A stretch of 33,050 bases of DNA from Lingula anatina (lineage: Eukaryota > Brachiopoda > Lingulata > Lingulida > Lingulidae), in assembly GCF_001039355.2 (NCBI RefSeq), contig NW_019775691.1, positions 673,775 to 706,824 of the forward strand, written 5' to 3'. Made by a program: the position numbers and the translations under genes. The notes below the pieces were generated by a model. That model made no database searches, had not been told where the DNA came from, and saw nothing but the letters and a program-made list of their open reading frames with translations. Shown piece after piece: positions 10,423 through 21,580 of the stretch (position 1 is the first letter of the stretch; the number at the start of each line of letters is the position of its first letter).

Positions 10423-11616
10423 CTATTTGCCTTCAGACAAAGCCGTGTCCATGCTACTCGTGGTACAACAAGACTGCTGAGTGCTGACAGACGTTAGGGT
10501 ATAACTACTACCTTGCATGTCGCCAGCAGACTTCAAGGAATTAAGTGCCACCGCGGGGTTGCTTTGCTGGGTGCCTCCGTTACATGAGAAAATGGCGCAA
10601 AATTCACGTCGAAGCATGGGAGATCCGATAACGTAGACGAAAAAGTTGCAAGCATGATCAATACCGCTTACCAATTTGAAGGCATTCCCCACTATGAAGT
10701 GCAGTGCGGTAATGTCATCTGATGGCCTGTAGTGCGCTATGAACTCCGTTACTAAGTAAGGCGTTTCCAAGACGACGAACAACATCCCATTGACGACCAA
10801 AGTAACAGTCAGCGCCGTTTCCTGCGGCGAAATCTGCACCCCACCAGGACAGTGTTCACTCTGGTGCCTTAAACCCCCCTTTTTCATTCTTGTCCAGTGG
10901 GAACGCAGTTTGAACACCGTGATGCAGTTGATGACGATGACCAAAAACACTGGAGGCGTTTCTATCAGTATTCGCAAGAGATTAAAATACAGCGGCCCTA
11001 TGGTATCGGTTTGCAATGTCCAGCAAATCCACGTGGTGTTGTATAAAGGTATTTGTCGCTCGAAAACAAAGCGGGCAATGTTCGGCAGGGCGGACCAGCA
11101 TACGAACACGGCAACGCCGATCCTGGCAAGTCTCACAGTCAACAGGGTCTTAGCTTTGAACGGGAAAACTACTCTGACCATTCTTTCTACTGAGATACAG
11201 AAGATAATCCAGTGCGCAAGACCCGTTGCAAAATGACCAAGGAAATTGGCAATGCTGCAATAAATATCCCCCCATGATATTGGAATTAAGTCAGCCCATT
11301 CCAAATACCAACGTAATAAATCCAAGCAGAAAATGAAGTCTGCGATGGCCAAGGCGGACAGATAGACGGACACTGGGCATTTTCTAACCTCTTTTCTCAA
11401 AGTGACCAAAAGAATGATCAAAACATTGCAAAGCATACCGATGATCGACACTGCGAGCATACCCAAACGTGTCCAGGCAATCAACTCTTCTGAGCTGGTC
11501 AAAGTTGATCCGTTGTTTGCCGCATCGGTGCCATTCATGAAGGAGTGACTTTCCAGGGAATCATTCCATCGGGCATAGTCTAAGTCAGTCGTGAGTGTCA
11601 CATTTCCAAGAATCAT
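10423..11616 (-). CDS. Rhodopsin-family (class A) peptide-type GPCR, single exon
   Basis: 397 residues in one uninterrupted exon. The start is well placed: an in-frame TGA lies two codons upstream. The N-terminus is extracellular with four N-glycosylation sites (N5, N18, N28, N35). TM1 is about 50-72 with the conserved Asn64; TM2 is about 84-104 with Asp93 (LAIADF). TM3 is about 118-143, with Cys120 and an ERM (144-146) in place of DRY. TM4 is about 164-184. Loop 2 has Cys198 for the usual disulfide and a glycosylation site at N193. TM5 is about 208-235, and TM6 is about 268-292 with Pro286. TM7 ends in NFFVY (324-328), where the Pro of NPxxY is Phe. The Ser/Thr-rich tail ends in TALSEGK. This pattern, with HACNFFVYVIGSPMLR after TM7, is typical of invertebrate orphan or FMRFamide-receptor-like neuropeptide receptors. 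The ligand cannot be told. Confidence 0.9.
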   Translation of the reverse strand: MILGNVTLTTDLDYARWNDSLESHSFMNGTDAANNGSTLTSSEELIAWTRLGMLAVSIIGMLCNVLIILLVTLRKEVRKCPVSVYLSALAIADFIFCLDLLRWYLEWADLIPISWGDIYCSIANFLGHFATGLAHWIIFCISVERMVRVVFPFKAKTLLTVRLARIGVAVFVCWSALPNIARFVFERQIPLYNTTWICWTLQTDTIGPLYFNLLRILIETPPVFLVIVINCITVFKLRSHWTRMKKGGLRHQSEHCPGGVQISPQETALTVTLVVNGMLFVVLETPYLVTEFIAHYRPSDDITALHFIVGNAFKLVSGIDHACNFFVYVIGSPMLRREFCAIFSCNGGTQQSNPAVALNSLKSAGDMQGSSYTLTSVSTQQSCCTTSSMDTALSEGK

Positions 11617-12553
11617 GTTTCAAAGTTCTTTTGTTCGATTTTCAAATCCGTTTCCTACACATACATGGAAGTCAGGATTTCCACTTTGCCTCCTTGGTTT
11701 TCTGCCATTTATTTCTGTCGATAGGAGTGCAAGTGCAGCTTTGTGCTCAGAACCATGTCGTTGCAAGTTAAACGGCAAAACACCTTTTCATTCAGTGCTT
11801 ACGATGATCTTGCTTAGAATATCTGCAGTCTTAATGTTGGTGTACAGCTTGTCAGCGGTAAAGGCTTCCTTGATCTAAATGTCAAGTAGTCATTTGGTCA
11901 ATTGGCCCATTGGCATACATAGAATGCATGTCTGCTGTGCCGACCCTCGTACCAAATAAATTACGTACAAACAATCAGTTAATTAATAAATAATAATAAA
12001 ACTGAAAAGCTCTGTCAGCTTGGCAACGCTTTTCAAACGGTTCGTCTTCTAAAAGACTTCAAAAAGGATCAGACTAGCGCGTGAAACGTCTTATATTCTA
12101 GCCTACTATCACTTAGTTATGCCGGGAAAAGCACGCAATCTTCTCGATGTCCATCACTGAGGGATTGATCGATTTGAGCGCACGAAACAAAATGTGCCCC
12201 TCGTGGCCAATTAACAAATTATTAGAAGCAGGATTAATCAGAGCACGTGCAAATTCGGTGGCTGATTGGTCGTCCTGATTTGGTTTGAAACCCATCCACG
12301 TGCATGTTATGCAACTGCACGGTATCATTGATGTCGAATGACGTCTCTTTCAGAAAATAAGCCCAAGTGACATTAGTATAATGATGACTAATTTGAAATA
12401 GACATCCAGTAATGCAAACCCAATCTAGGGATTGATTCCTTACCTGGTTCAAAGTAAGCCAATTAGATGTATTAAGAATACAATGGTTGTGATACCGTAT
12501 TCAGAGAGAGTTATGAGGGTTATGCGCCCATTTAACCAGTAAACGAAAGAAAG

Positions 12554-12630
12554 ATGAATAATAATAATAATAATAATTATAATAATAATAATAATAAGAT
12601 GATGGTGATGATGATAATGATGATAATGAT
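12554..12630. repeat. (AAT)n followed by (GAT)n trinucleotide tract
   Basis: About 15 AAT-type units, then imperfect GATGATAAT units. Intergenic. Confidence 0.9.
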
Positions 12631-13689
12631 GTTAGTACATGTAATAGTTCCATTAATATTTTATTTTAATTTCGGTGAATATAACATCAGTGATACTCAG
12701 TGGGCACTTTCCCCCGGTACATGCACCAGTGCAGTGAGACACATGTTGTGAATACACGACGTACCCTTATGCCTTTCTTCCAGTACAACACTAACACACA
12801 TATTTCAGCCTGTAGCCAGCGGTTTCAAAGAGAGGCCTGATTTTTCTAAAATAAATAAATAAATAAATAATAAATAATCACATTCTTACTTGTACATGTA
12901 GATGAACGGATTTATGAAATGGCATGCTGGGTTAAGACCTAATTTTGATATAGAGCGATCCTTTGCCGTTCAAACGGGCTATTGTTTCCAAACTGTCCAA
13001 CCCCACCTGTGGGCCTTCGAATGAACCTTATGTAAACAATGCACTTCTTATCAATAAAGGTGAGACACGCGCCCTCCTTGCTTTCCTTTAACGTGACCTA
13101 CATGTACTGTGAATGACCTACTTAACAACGCGTGCTGTGTCGCGACACAGGTGAAGGCTGCGACAGTTCATAACTCCACAGGCTTTAGCATCTCTGTTCT
13201 TAACGTGGGGTTAAGGGCCTAAGGATGTTATTAGCAGCACATTGATGGAGATGTCAGTCCTGTCCGCCAGTGATGTAAGCAGCATTTGATCAAGAGGATG
13301 AAGCTGTGTACTCGCAATGAGGATACGGAGACACGGTGTTGTATTTAATGCTGTTTGCATGCCATATATTCTACCTGCAATTACCTGTACAGGTGAATCA
13401 CGATGGTGAGTATCTTGTTGCAGCATAATTAGACATGTTCGGATGCGATGACAGTGATTTGCGTCTTGTTAACGTTATTCTAGAGCGTAACTGTTCGTGA
13501 TGAGTAGCACATTTCAGTGGTTATGTTTCTATTCGTCCTCCTCTTCTTCCACTCGTCGATTCTTTCCTTCCCTCCGGGGTGCTCTAAAAAATGAAAAGAC
13601 CCCATGATTCACGGGTAGTAAGTGAGGGCAACTGTACGTACATGTATGATAATGCTATAGATATACTGGAACACATATCAGCTTGTTTA

Positions 13690-13730
<41 letters not shown>
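13690..13730. repeat. (TG)n microsatellite
   Basis: About 20 TG units in intergenic DNA upstream of the SDR gene. Confidence 0.95.
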
Positions 13731-13732
<2 letters not shown>

Positions 13733-13960
13733 ATGCTAATAATTGCGTGTGGAAGTTAGGAGCCCTTTCTTCATCTCCCTCTTCTCCATGTACTTGCCCC
13801 CCTCTCTCTCATAGAGAGTTGTGTGGGTTTTGAAGGTTCTTGCAATATATAAATTCTGATTTTCATGCACAGTCAATGCAACAGCTTTTCATTTATTAAT
13901 AATTGGCTTTTCCAGTACACACACATTTTTTGTTTCAGACAAGATGATACAGATATCGGA

Positions 13961-15963
13961 ATGGCGATAAACTTACAATTAACTGCAACAGCCCTGGCCG
14001 CGTTAGTCGCATTGGTGGCTGTGACATACAGGAATGACTTTGACCCGTGTATGTACTTTTATTCAATGAAGAACACCAAAAATTATTTAAATTGCTCTTC
14101 GATCCATATCCTCCCAAAGACATTTGTTTAATTTACCTCTTGTAGATAGATTCCATCCAGAGATGAGAGTATTAATTTGGTGACAATTATTCAGCAATTT
14201 TCAGCGTATTTAAGAACGTAACACCACCCGTTTATATTATTTAAATTTAAACAAACTAACCGAAACATACTCAAAATTCCATCTGTCATTCTTTTCTAAT
14301 TGGCAGGGGCACCCCAGCACCGAGCCCCGGTTGACAGACATGTACATGTACCTATTTTATGTAACTATCCTAGACATAAGAGGGAGACATAACAGACTGA
14401 CCCATCTTTGTCTATATTATGATATACATTCACATTTCAGCCGAAGTACAGGGCAAGAGGGTTTTAGTGACCGAAGCTTCCACTGGCATTGGAGAACAGA
14501 TGGCATACCATTTTGCCAAGATGGGAGCAATTCTTGTCCTGGTTGACGGCAGAGAGAAAGCATTGAAAAAGGCACAGACACACAATGTCGCAAAGTTTTT
14601 ATCACCAAACGACATATTATTATTATTATTATTATTACTCGTAGTAGTAGTAGAAGTACACGTAGTAGCATTTTAATTGTAAAATAAAATACCGTTTATA
14701 TAGCTATATCCATTGTACAGCCTCGATCCATTAGAAGCTGACCGGAGAACAAATTTTGCCCAAATCGCACATATACCCGTCACCAAAAAGTGATATAATT
14801 GTAATTCATGAACACTGGCTTTTGGATTTGATGTTGACTGTCAAATATTTTCAAAACTCCGACTTAGAATGGAGTAAAGTGGGCGGAAAAAGTCCTCCAA
14901 GCAGTTGGATACTCGGTGCTATATAATTGCAATTGATAAGAGAAATTCAATTAATTAACTGATTATTAATGAGGTTTGTAACATTAAATCTTTTGAGAAG
15001 ATGTTGCACTGTAATAGGGCCTACTTTTGATAACTCTATTTCGAAACAGCAAAATTAATAAGATACATTTAGGATTTAAGAAACACTCATTATTCCAGTG
15101 GGATAAAGCGTGTGTAAGGTACGTCAATAATGACTTTTTTGTTGTCATCTGAGGGGTTTCAGCATCGGATTGTTCACAAATAACTTCTTAATTTAAGGGA
15201 ACTTTATTTATAGGTACAAAAAGAATGTAAGAAACTTTCTCCAAATCCATCACCAAACCACGTGTATGTGGTGACAGATATGTCCAAGATGGCGGACACA
15301 GAGAGGGTGGTTAAGGTAAGTACAAGTAGCGGTTTATATCTAGAATGGATAATTACGAGTTTCATTAAGTTCCGAATGATCACTTCAATCAACGATTTTT
15401 TTTTATTATAGTCGAATGCCAGAAGCAAGAAACGCCTCGTTGTTGAAAAAATAAAGAAAAAGTACTTTGAGTGCAGGCATATATTTATTTGGCGTTCCTT
15501 TAGATTTATGTTTAATGGATATTTGCAGAGTTAACACATGTCAATTCTGTTTTTTGGGGCCATTTGATTGTTTATATATATTGAAAGTAAGGGCGCGAAA
15601 TTCAATAACTTGACCGTGGAGTAAAAAGTTAAGAAATAGAATCGAAAAGACAACCAAATCTTACAGTTTACCAATTTTCAGTTTGCAGAAGAGCGGCTTG
15701 GTGGTTTAGACATATTAGTTCTGACACACGCCTTGATAACTATCTGTAACCCTTGGCTGGGGACCAAGGCCAATCTTAGTATCCTAGCAACGGGGATGGA
15801 TATAGGCTTCCGGTCACATGTTCACCTGGCATCGCACGCACTTCCCCTGCTGCTGAAGAGCCGCGGTCGAATCGCTGTTGTTACCTCAATGGCTGGTATT
15901 TATATATCAATATGGGAAATGGGTTATTCGAAAGCAAATGGAATTTCTTTATGTCATCAGTAT

Positions 15964-15998
<35 letters not shown>

Positions 15999-17113
15999 TT
16001 ATTATTATAATTTTTTCTTATTCAGTATGTTTTTTCCTTTCGAGTCTTGGTCACCTTGTACAGACATCCGTGCAGGCAGTTGTGATGAATCTGTAAAACT
16101 ACGGGAAATGAATGACAAATAAGCCATATTTAAAAAAATGATATGATACATGCATAGCTTTTAAATCGACTCCAAATATTTGGCCAAAGGAAAAAATCCT
16201 TAAGACAAGCCACTTTTTGTGAAGCCTGTAATTATGATTGCGTTTTAGGTGCAATGAACTCTCCCCATATGTCAGTGTACACCGCTTCAAAGAACGCTCT
16301 GGCGGGTTTCTTCAGCGTTCTACAGAAGGATTTGATGACAAAGAAATCTGGGGTATCTGTCACACTGTGCAGCATCGGGGGATCAAGTAAGACAGAGTTT
16401 TTAAACTTGGACTTATAAGGACATTATCAACAATTTTTAGAATAAAACAGTTTCTTAAATTTTGGCCTTAAAATGCATTATTAACAATTTTCATTATAAA
16501 TTTTAAACTAGTTTCGTGTTTTCGTGTTGTGTGATATGAATATGTCGTGTTTAATTTATTTGATTTTTATCGGTCGTTTCAATGATCTTTGGAATTTGAG
16601 ATAACGTTTCGGGCATATAACAGAGAGAAATCCAATAAAATTATTTTGCTTGGAATAAGGTACATGTAATTTGGCATCTGAATTTCGAAGAAACGTATCG
16701 CAAAGACAAGCAAAGTCCGTTCTAGGGATCTCTTGGCGCCAATGATTCGTTGCAAAAACCTTTTTACATTTAAATATTTAAATGTTACGCCTATTTTTAA
16801 ATTAATTTTACTATGAAACACACTAGCTATATTAAAATATAACTTTATTTTTTTTTCTTTTTCAGCTACAGAAATTGTCCTACAGCTCATCCGAAGTCTT
16901 TTCTACGGCCACAGACAAGGAGAACTCCACCTAGAGGATCCGCGCGTGGTTTCCATGGAAATCATTCAAGCCACAATGGCGCGAAAACATGAAATATACA
17001 CAAGCGTTGACACGTGGAGCTTGCTCGTGCCAGGCCCTCGCACAGATTGTACCACCCAGAGGTTTAGACCTGCTGGCCCTGCCTGCATTACTTATTGCTC
17101 ACTGCCGCCATGA
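13961..17113 (+). CDS. 11-beta-hydroxysteroid-dehydrogenase-1-like SDR (6 coding exons)
   Basis: Coding exons: 13961-14048, 14441-14571, 15214-15315, 15682-15895, 16249-16386, 16866-17113 (921 bp, 306 residues). A TTTCAG acceptor at 13938 shows that a 5' UTR exon lies upstream. An N-terminal membrane anchor (about 3-22) suggests an ER location, as in HSD11B1. The Rossmann motif reads TEASTGIG (40-47), so the first Gly of TGxxxGxG is Glu. The catalytic Ser176 (VVTSMAG), Tyr189 and Lys193 (YTASK) have the usual spacing. The usual Asn of the tetrad is Gly149 (MDIGF where the family has a VNF-like motif), and the NNAG site reads LTHA. The end of exon 2 of this list is uncertain: homology fits AAAAAG followed by a GC donor at 14572, while a weak GT at 14587 would add five residues. 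Oxidoreductase of steroids or other lipids with NAD(P), if active; the substitutions make this doubtful. Confidence 0.82.
14619..14640. repeat. (ATT)n microsatellite at the start of SDR intron 2
   Basis: A short ATT run followed by (GTA)n lies only about 45 bases after the proposed donor of the second coding SDR exon. Confidence 0.85.
15958..16002. repeat. (TTTA)n microsatellite in SDR intron 4
   Basis: About ten TTTA units in the intron between the exon with the catalytic Ser and the exon with the YTASK motif. Confidence 0.95.
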
Positions 17114-17245
17114 CATAAGAACATGAACTTTACATTGCATATTTGATTTGTCTATTGCCAATTGTACAAAAGAACTGTCATAAAATCTATGTGTACAAAG
17201 GTGAAAATCATTTTTGTGTATTTTGACAAAGACTCAAATCTTTCA

Positions 17246-17251
17246 AATAAA
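17246..17251 (+). terminator. Polyadenylation signal (AATAAA) of the SDR gene
   Basis: AATAAA lies 133 bases after the SDR stop codon, with a second one at 17271-17276. The convergent MS4A-like gene ends at 17726, leaving about 450 bases between the two genes. Confidence 0.6.
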
Positions 17252-18725
17252 AGTCAAGTAAGTTGTAAGCAATAAAACGTAAAAAAGTGAATTTCCGTTT
17301 AATATTGCTAAATAAGTATCGATAAAGATAGTAATAACAGAAAAGACTTGAACCACAGTTGCGAACATATTCAGCGGACAACCAATCCAGCCACTTCCTG
17401 GTTGACTTACTGGTAGAGTAGCGAGATCTACTATTATAGTGAAACAAAACCAGTGGTGAATTTAATTTACTGTCTCGCATCCGAAGTGAAACGACCATCA
17501 TTGGCTGAAACGTGATCCATTTGATCAGAACATTTGTGCACTGTCGCTGTAGAATATGCGAAATGTCAATAATGACATAATTAGAAATAGATAAATGCAT
17601 TATAATTAATACAGGTATAATAGAAATACTGCCGTGCTTAATTGGTATATTTTTCTTCTCTAGATTTCGCATTTCGCAACATCATGAAGCACTATATACA
17701 TGTATTGCAAAATAGTATACTGGAATTAGATTTCTGGCGGAGGTGCATTCGGCCCTCGACTTTCCGGCCGTGCAGGCGCGGCGTTAACTGGCATCGGCGC
17801 CGGCATCTCGCGCTGAAACATAAAGTGATACATTTTAAACCATGAAATTACGTCATCACTTTCCGTAATCGCAATAGTTATCTTGATTTGGGAGTTTTGG
17901 CTTACAATGATTAATATTTTTCATTTTTTTAATTGACCCAGTGTGTTCAAATGGCTGTAACTGCTTATTTCACTGCTTCCATGTTAATCTTCACAAAATA
18001 TTTTCACGCTTTTCACGCTCATTTTGGTTCTCGACTGCAGGATATTTTTGGCAATTCACCGTCAGTTTTTAAAATAATTCTCTACTTAATATAATTGACA
18101 TTACAGAGAATTTTTAAGAGCTGTATAACTGTAAAACCCTTTGTGTGGCCGAGGTCGCCCCTGCCGCTTCTCATCAGGAAATATTTTTCCCCTTCCGTGA
18201 AACGCCCCTATTGCACAAGGTGTTGCCTTTGATCTTTAAATGATCCACTTCCTACTCTCTTTGTTATATCAAATTATTGACATAATTATAGTATTATAGG
18301 GTTACTGGTATTCTGAAGTGGACTCACCTTTTCACAACAGTGACACACGTTTAAGGCACAGAGTATGAAGGATGTCAGTGACAACATTCCCTCGAGTACG
18401 GCCAGTGAAACCATGATCACATACATACTTATTAGCACAGTCCACGCCTGAAAGTAGAATATTGTTCTTATTTCATCCTTGGCCTATTGTACAGATCCCT
18501 GCTTGATGACGTTTTTCTAACTCATTTTACCTGATTTTTTTTGTTCAAATAACATTTTAAATAACTTACACAATCGTACTAGCACACTGGAAAGCATGTG
18601 CTCTTTCAGATGCAGATTACCAGAGTCGTAAATTGGGAAAAATAATAACTTGATATTTTAAGCGGATATTAACGTAACCAACCTGCACTGAATTCGTGCA
18701 TGTGCGAATACGTAAGAGTGAGTTT

Positions 18726-18730
<5 letters not shown>

Positions 18731-18759
<29 letters not shown>
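18731..18759. repeat. (AG)n microsatellite next to MS4A copy 1 exon 4
   Basis: On the minus strand it is a (CT)n tract starting within about ten bases of the exon 4 donor. Copies 2 (24259-24280) and 3 (29526-29570) have the same kind of tract at the same place, so it predates the duplications. Confidence 0.9.
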
Positions 18760-18761
<2 letters not shown>

Positions 18762-19245
18762 CATACCGGGGTATATGTCCAATCTTTGTCGAAAGCTCCA
18801 CTGACATTTCTCATATCAGACAGTGAGAAGATTAATAACGGGCCAAAGGCAGCCAAGGCAGATACAGCTGATGCAGTCATGTAGAAACCGATCTGTAACG
18901 CACAGTTTATCAGTATAAACATCAACGCCAAGGAACACATGCTTAGAAACGCACTACGATGGAATCCTAATTGTATCTGGACATTAACATAAATACTACT
19001 AATTTTAATACACAGTTGGGAAATATGCCATCTAAAATGTGATAAACAGTCTCCCTGAAAAGTTTATAATTTTGGTTTACCCTTTAAGCTATATTGCTTC
19101 ATTTTAAAAATTTAAGAAAAATGTAGAAACTTTGTGGACATATACCAAGCATGTACTTCTTCTTTTGGCTATTACTCCAAACAATCCAGTGATGATGAAC
19201 TGAAAAGACAGACAACTATTTGAATAAATGTGTTTTAATGTCGGT

Positions 19246-19248
<3 letters not shown>

Positions 19249-19298
<50 letters not shown>

Positions 19299-19299
19299 T
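19249..19299. repeat. (TC)n(AC)n microsatellite in MS4A copy 1 intron 2
   Basis: A compound tract just upstream of the exon 3 acceptor on the minus strand. Corresponding tracts occur in copy 2 (24871-24914) and copy 3 (30158-30237). Confidence 0.95.
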
Positions 19300-20439
19300 A
19301 TTAGTAAATATGCTGATAAAGTAGAATGTAGATGAGATAAAAACATTAAATAAAATAAGACAGCTTTCAAGTGTACCGACAAAAAGCAGTCAATAATGAT
19401 GCACAAAAAATACTATTTTGACAATTTTCATGCAATTACACATTATGCTTAACAACAAAGTCAAGAGGAATAAACGGATGTTAGGGATATGACGAGCATT
19501 AATCATAAGTGCATGAAAGTTCAAAGTAACATCTTGAAAATGTTATGATGTGAAAAATTACATAACAAAAAGAATGTGATCAAGCTGCAGGCTTTTAATA
19601 TTTGAAAATTTAACAATTCACAAAAAAAAAAAAAAAAAGGGAATAACTTCCATAAAAAGACACCAATTACATCGCTTTTCCAATTCCAGCTGTATTTTAG
19701 TCCTATGTTTCTTTTATGTAAGTTAGTGAATGGTTAGTTGCATGTTTTTTCATTAATGGTCATTATGGCAGCAATGCCCAAATACGTTTTTTTTTCAATT
19801 TTGATATAATGTTACATGTTGCTTAACAGGGCAATAACCACCAAGTTTAATTATGCACTGCAGGTAACACATATATTTAGAACTTGTAACTAGCAAAATT
19901 GTTCAATCCCATGGAAATCCGAAGTCACAAACGACAGACGTAGGTGATGGCCAATATGTACAGGCACGGTTTGTCTGTACATAAAAAACCAAAAGGCAGA
20001 CAATAAGACAATCAAAACTCGAAACTTTTTCAAAAATTAATAACAGAACCAAAACTGTCACATTACCAAAAATCCACCAGAAAGCACCATCCACCAACGC
20101 GCATTAATCGAACTGGGGTTAAAGTCAGGATATCTCGTGGTAGGTGGCCAGGGAGGGTTGTTGTGATCGGTTTTAAAGAACGCCGGTAGATCAATGGCAA
20201 AACAGATGCCTAGGGCAAAAAAGATCAACCCCACGACTATATGCAGGACGCCGATGTATCGCAGGGTTTTTTGTTTATAGGAATGGTTCGGGCGGCTATG
20301 GTGACTGAAATTGTGAAGCAAGAGATGTAATTAATAGTAGTGGTTGAAAAACACCCTCGGTTCTAAAATTTTAATAATAAAATTTAAGTTCATTGAGTAG
20401 ATTTAAATGTTATTTGCTATTGGTAGTGCAGGTGTTAAG

Positions 20440-21347
20440 TATGGGCGGCCAAAAGGGCAAAAATTCATGTCGTCGATTCAGTTATGTTTCGTCGATTCAC
20501 TGCCTTCCCATCGATTCAGTTTCAAGTTTAAACGATCCTGTCATAAATTCAACATCTACTTTCGTCAATTCAATTGTCAAACATTTCTCATCTATGGTGT
20601 ATTAAAACCAATGCTGTCACTATTTTCGTCGATCGTGTAACTAATCTCGTCGATCGTCAAACTGTTTTCGTCGATCGTGTAACTATTCTCGTCGATCGTC
20701 TAATCTCGTCGATCGTGTAACTATTCTCATCGATCGTCTCATCGATCGATCGCCAGAGGGCGCTGCGGTAGCAACACGTGCTTCTGTCTGTCAATCACGC
20801 GGTAATTTTTAACTCGGCCAGCCATGGTCAGAGTTAAGCACAACTAGAAAATAATGTCCCTACAACCGAATATCTTTTAATTATTAACAACTAAAATTGA
20901 AATTGTTGAGAAAATGTTCTTATTTCACTAGCAATCATTTTGTTGTCTGCCATTTTGATAGTCATGTGATAGGCCAATGTGCTACCGCAGCGCCCTCTGG
21001 CGATCGATCGATGAGACGATCGACGAGAATAGACGATCGATGAGAATAGTTACACGATCGACGAGATTAGACGATCGATGAGAATAGTTACACGATCGAC
21101 GAGATTAGTCGGACGATCGACGAGATTAGACGATCGACGAGAATAGATACACGATCGACGAAAATAGTGACAGCATTGGTTTTAATACACCGTAGATGAG
21201 AAATGTTTGACAGTTGAATTGACGAAAGTAGATGTTGAATTTATGTCAGGATCGTTTAAACTTGAAACTGAATCGATGGGAAGGCAGTGAATCGACGAAA
21301 CATAACTGAATCGACGACATGATTTTTTGCCCTTTTGGCCGCCCATA
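20440..21347. mobile_element. Foldback element with 0.33-0.37 kb inverted arms
   Basis: The element begins TATGGGCGGCC and ends GGCCGCCCATA. The left arm (20440-20773) and right arm (20980-21347) are inverted copies around a unique loop of about 206 bases. Next to the loop each arm carries short tandem units of the type TCGTCGATCGTGTAACTA; a different number of units explains the unequal arm lengths. Target duplication GTTAAG flanks it (20434-20439 and 21348-21353). It sits in intron 1 of MS4A-like copy 1. The matching intron of copy 2 has an empty site (GTATAAG, near 25403), so it inserted after the duplication. It encodes no transposase; the mirror-image open frames in the arms are by-products. 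It must be moved by enzymes made elsewhere. Confidence 0.85.
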
Positions 21348-21449
21348 GTTAAGACCTGTACTAGAAATATTATCAAAATCCCCCATGACAAAACGATTGT
21401 TATTCACCCCTAAGTATCACCCACTATGAAAACAAATCTTTTGTGTGCA

Positions 21450-21580
21450 AATACACACACCAACACACGCACATAGCACGCATGCACATTACACACACAC
21501 ACACACACACAAAGACAAACACACACACACACGCACGCACACACACACGTACACACACACACGTACACACACACACACCT
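21450..21580. repeat. CA-rich microsatellite, interrupted
   Basis: (CA)n with GC and GTAC interruptions in intron 1 of MS4A-like copy 1, about 25 bases from the exon 1 donor. Copy 2 has a CA tract at the same place. Confidence 0.9.

Larger units (their letters stand above)
11617..13938. other. Intergenic region between GPCR and SDR genes
   Basis: No convincing coding exon is seen. Two overlapping minus-strand open frames at 12113-12452 lack splice support on both sides and similarity I can recognise. A minus-strand ACCAG/GTAAGG donor-like site near 12444 could end a non-coding first exon of the GPCR, with an acceptor such as GTGTAG just upstream of its start codon; this is speculative. The stretch also contains AAT, AAAT and TG microsatellites and, at its right end, the acceptor of the first coding SDR exon. 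Confidence 0.5.

Noticed and set aside
12113-12452. Two overlapping minus-strand open frames (71 and 72 residues)
   Set aside because: They overlap in different frames, have no recognisable similarity, and only one plausible donor and no acceptor, so they are more likely chance.
20640-21160. Spaced TCGTCGATCG repeats as a CRISPR array
   Set aside because: Spacers are not unique, units are 17-22 bases, the repeats occur as inverted arms, and the context is an animal genome.
20393-21391. Mirror-image small open frames with the same protein at both ends (MGGQKGK...)
   Set aside because: They come from the two inverted arms of the foldback element; the frame is shared because the DNA is the same, with no sign of a real gene.
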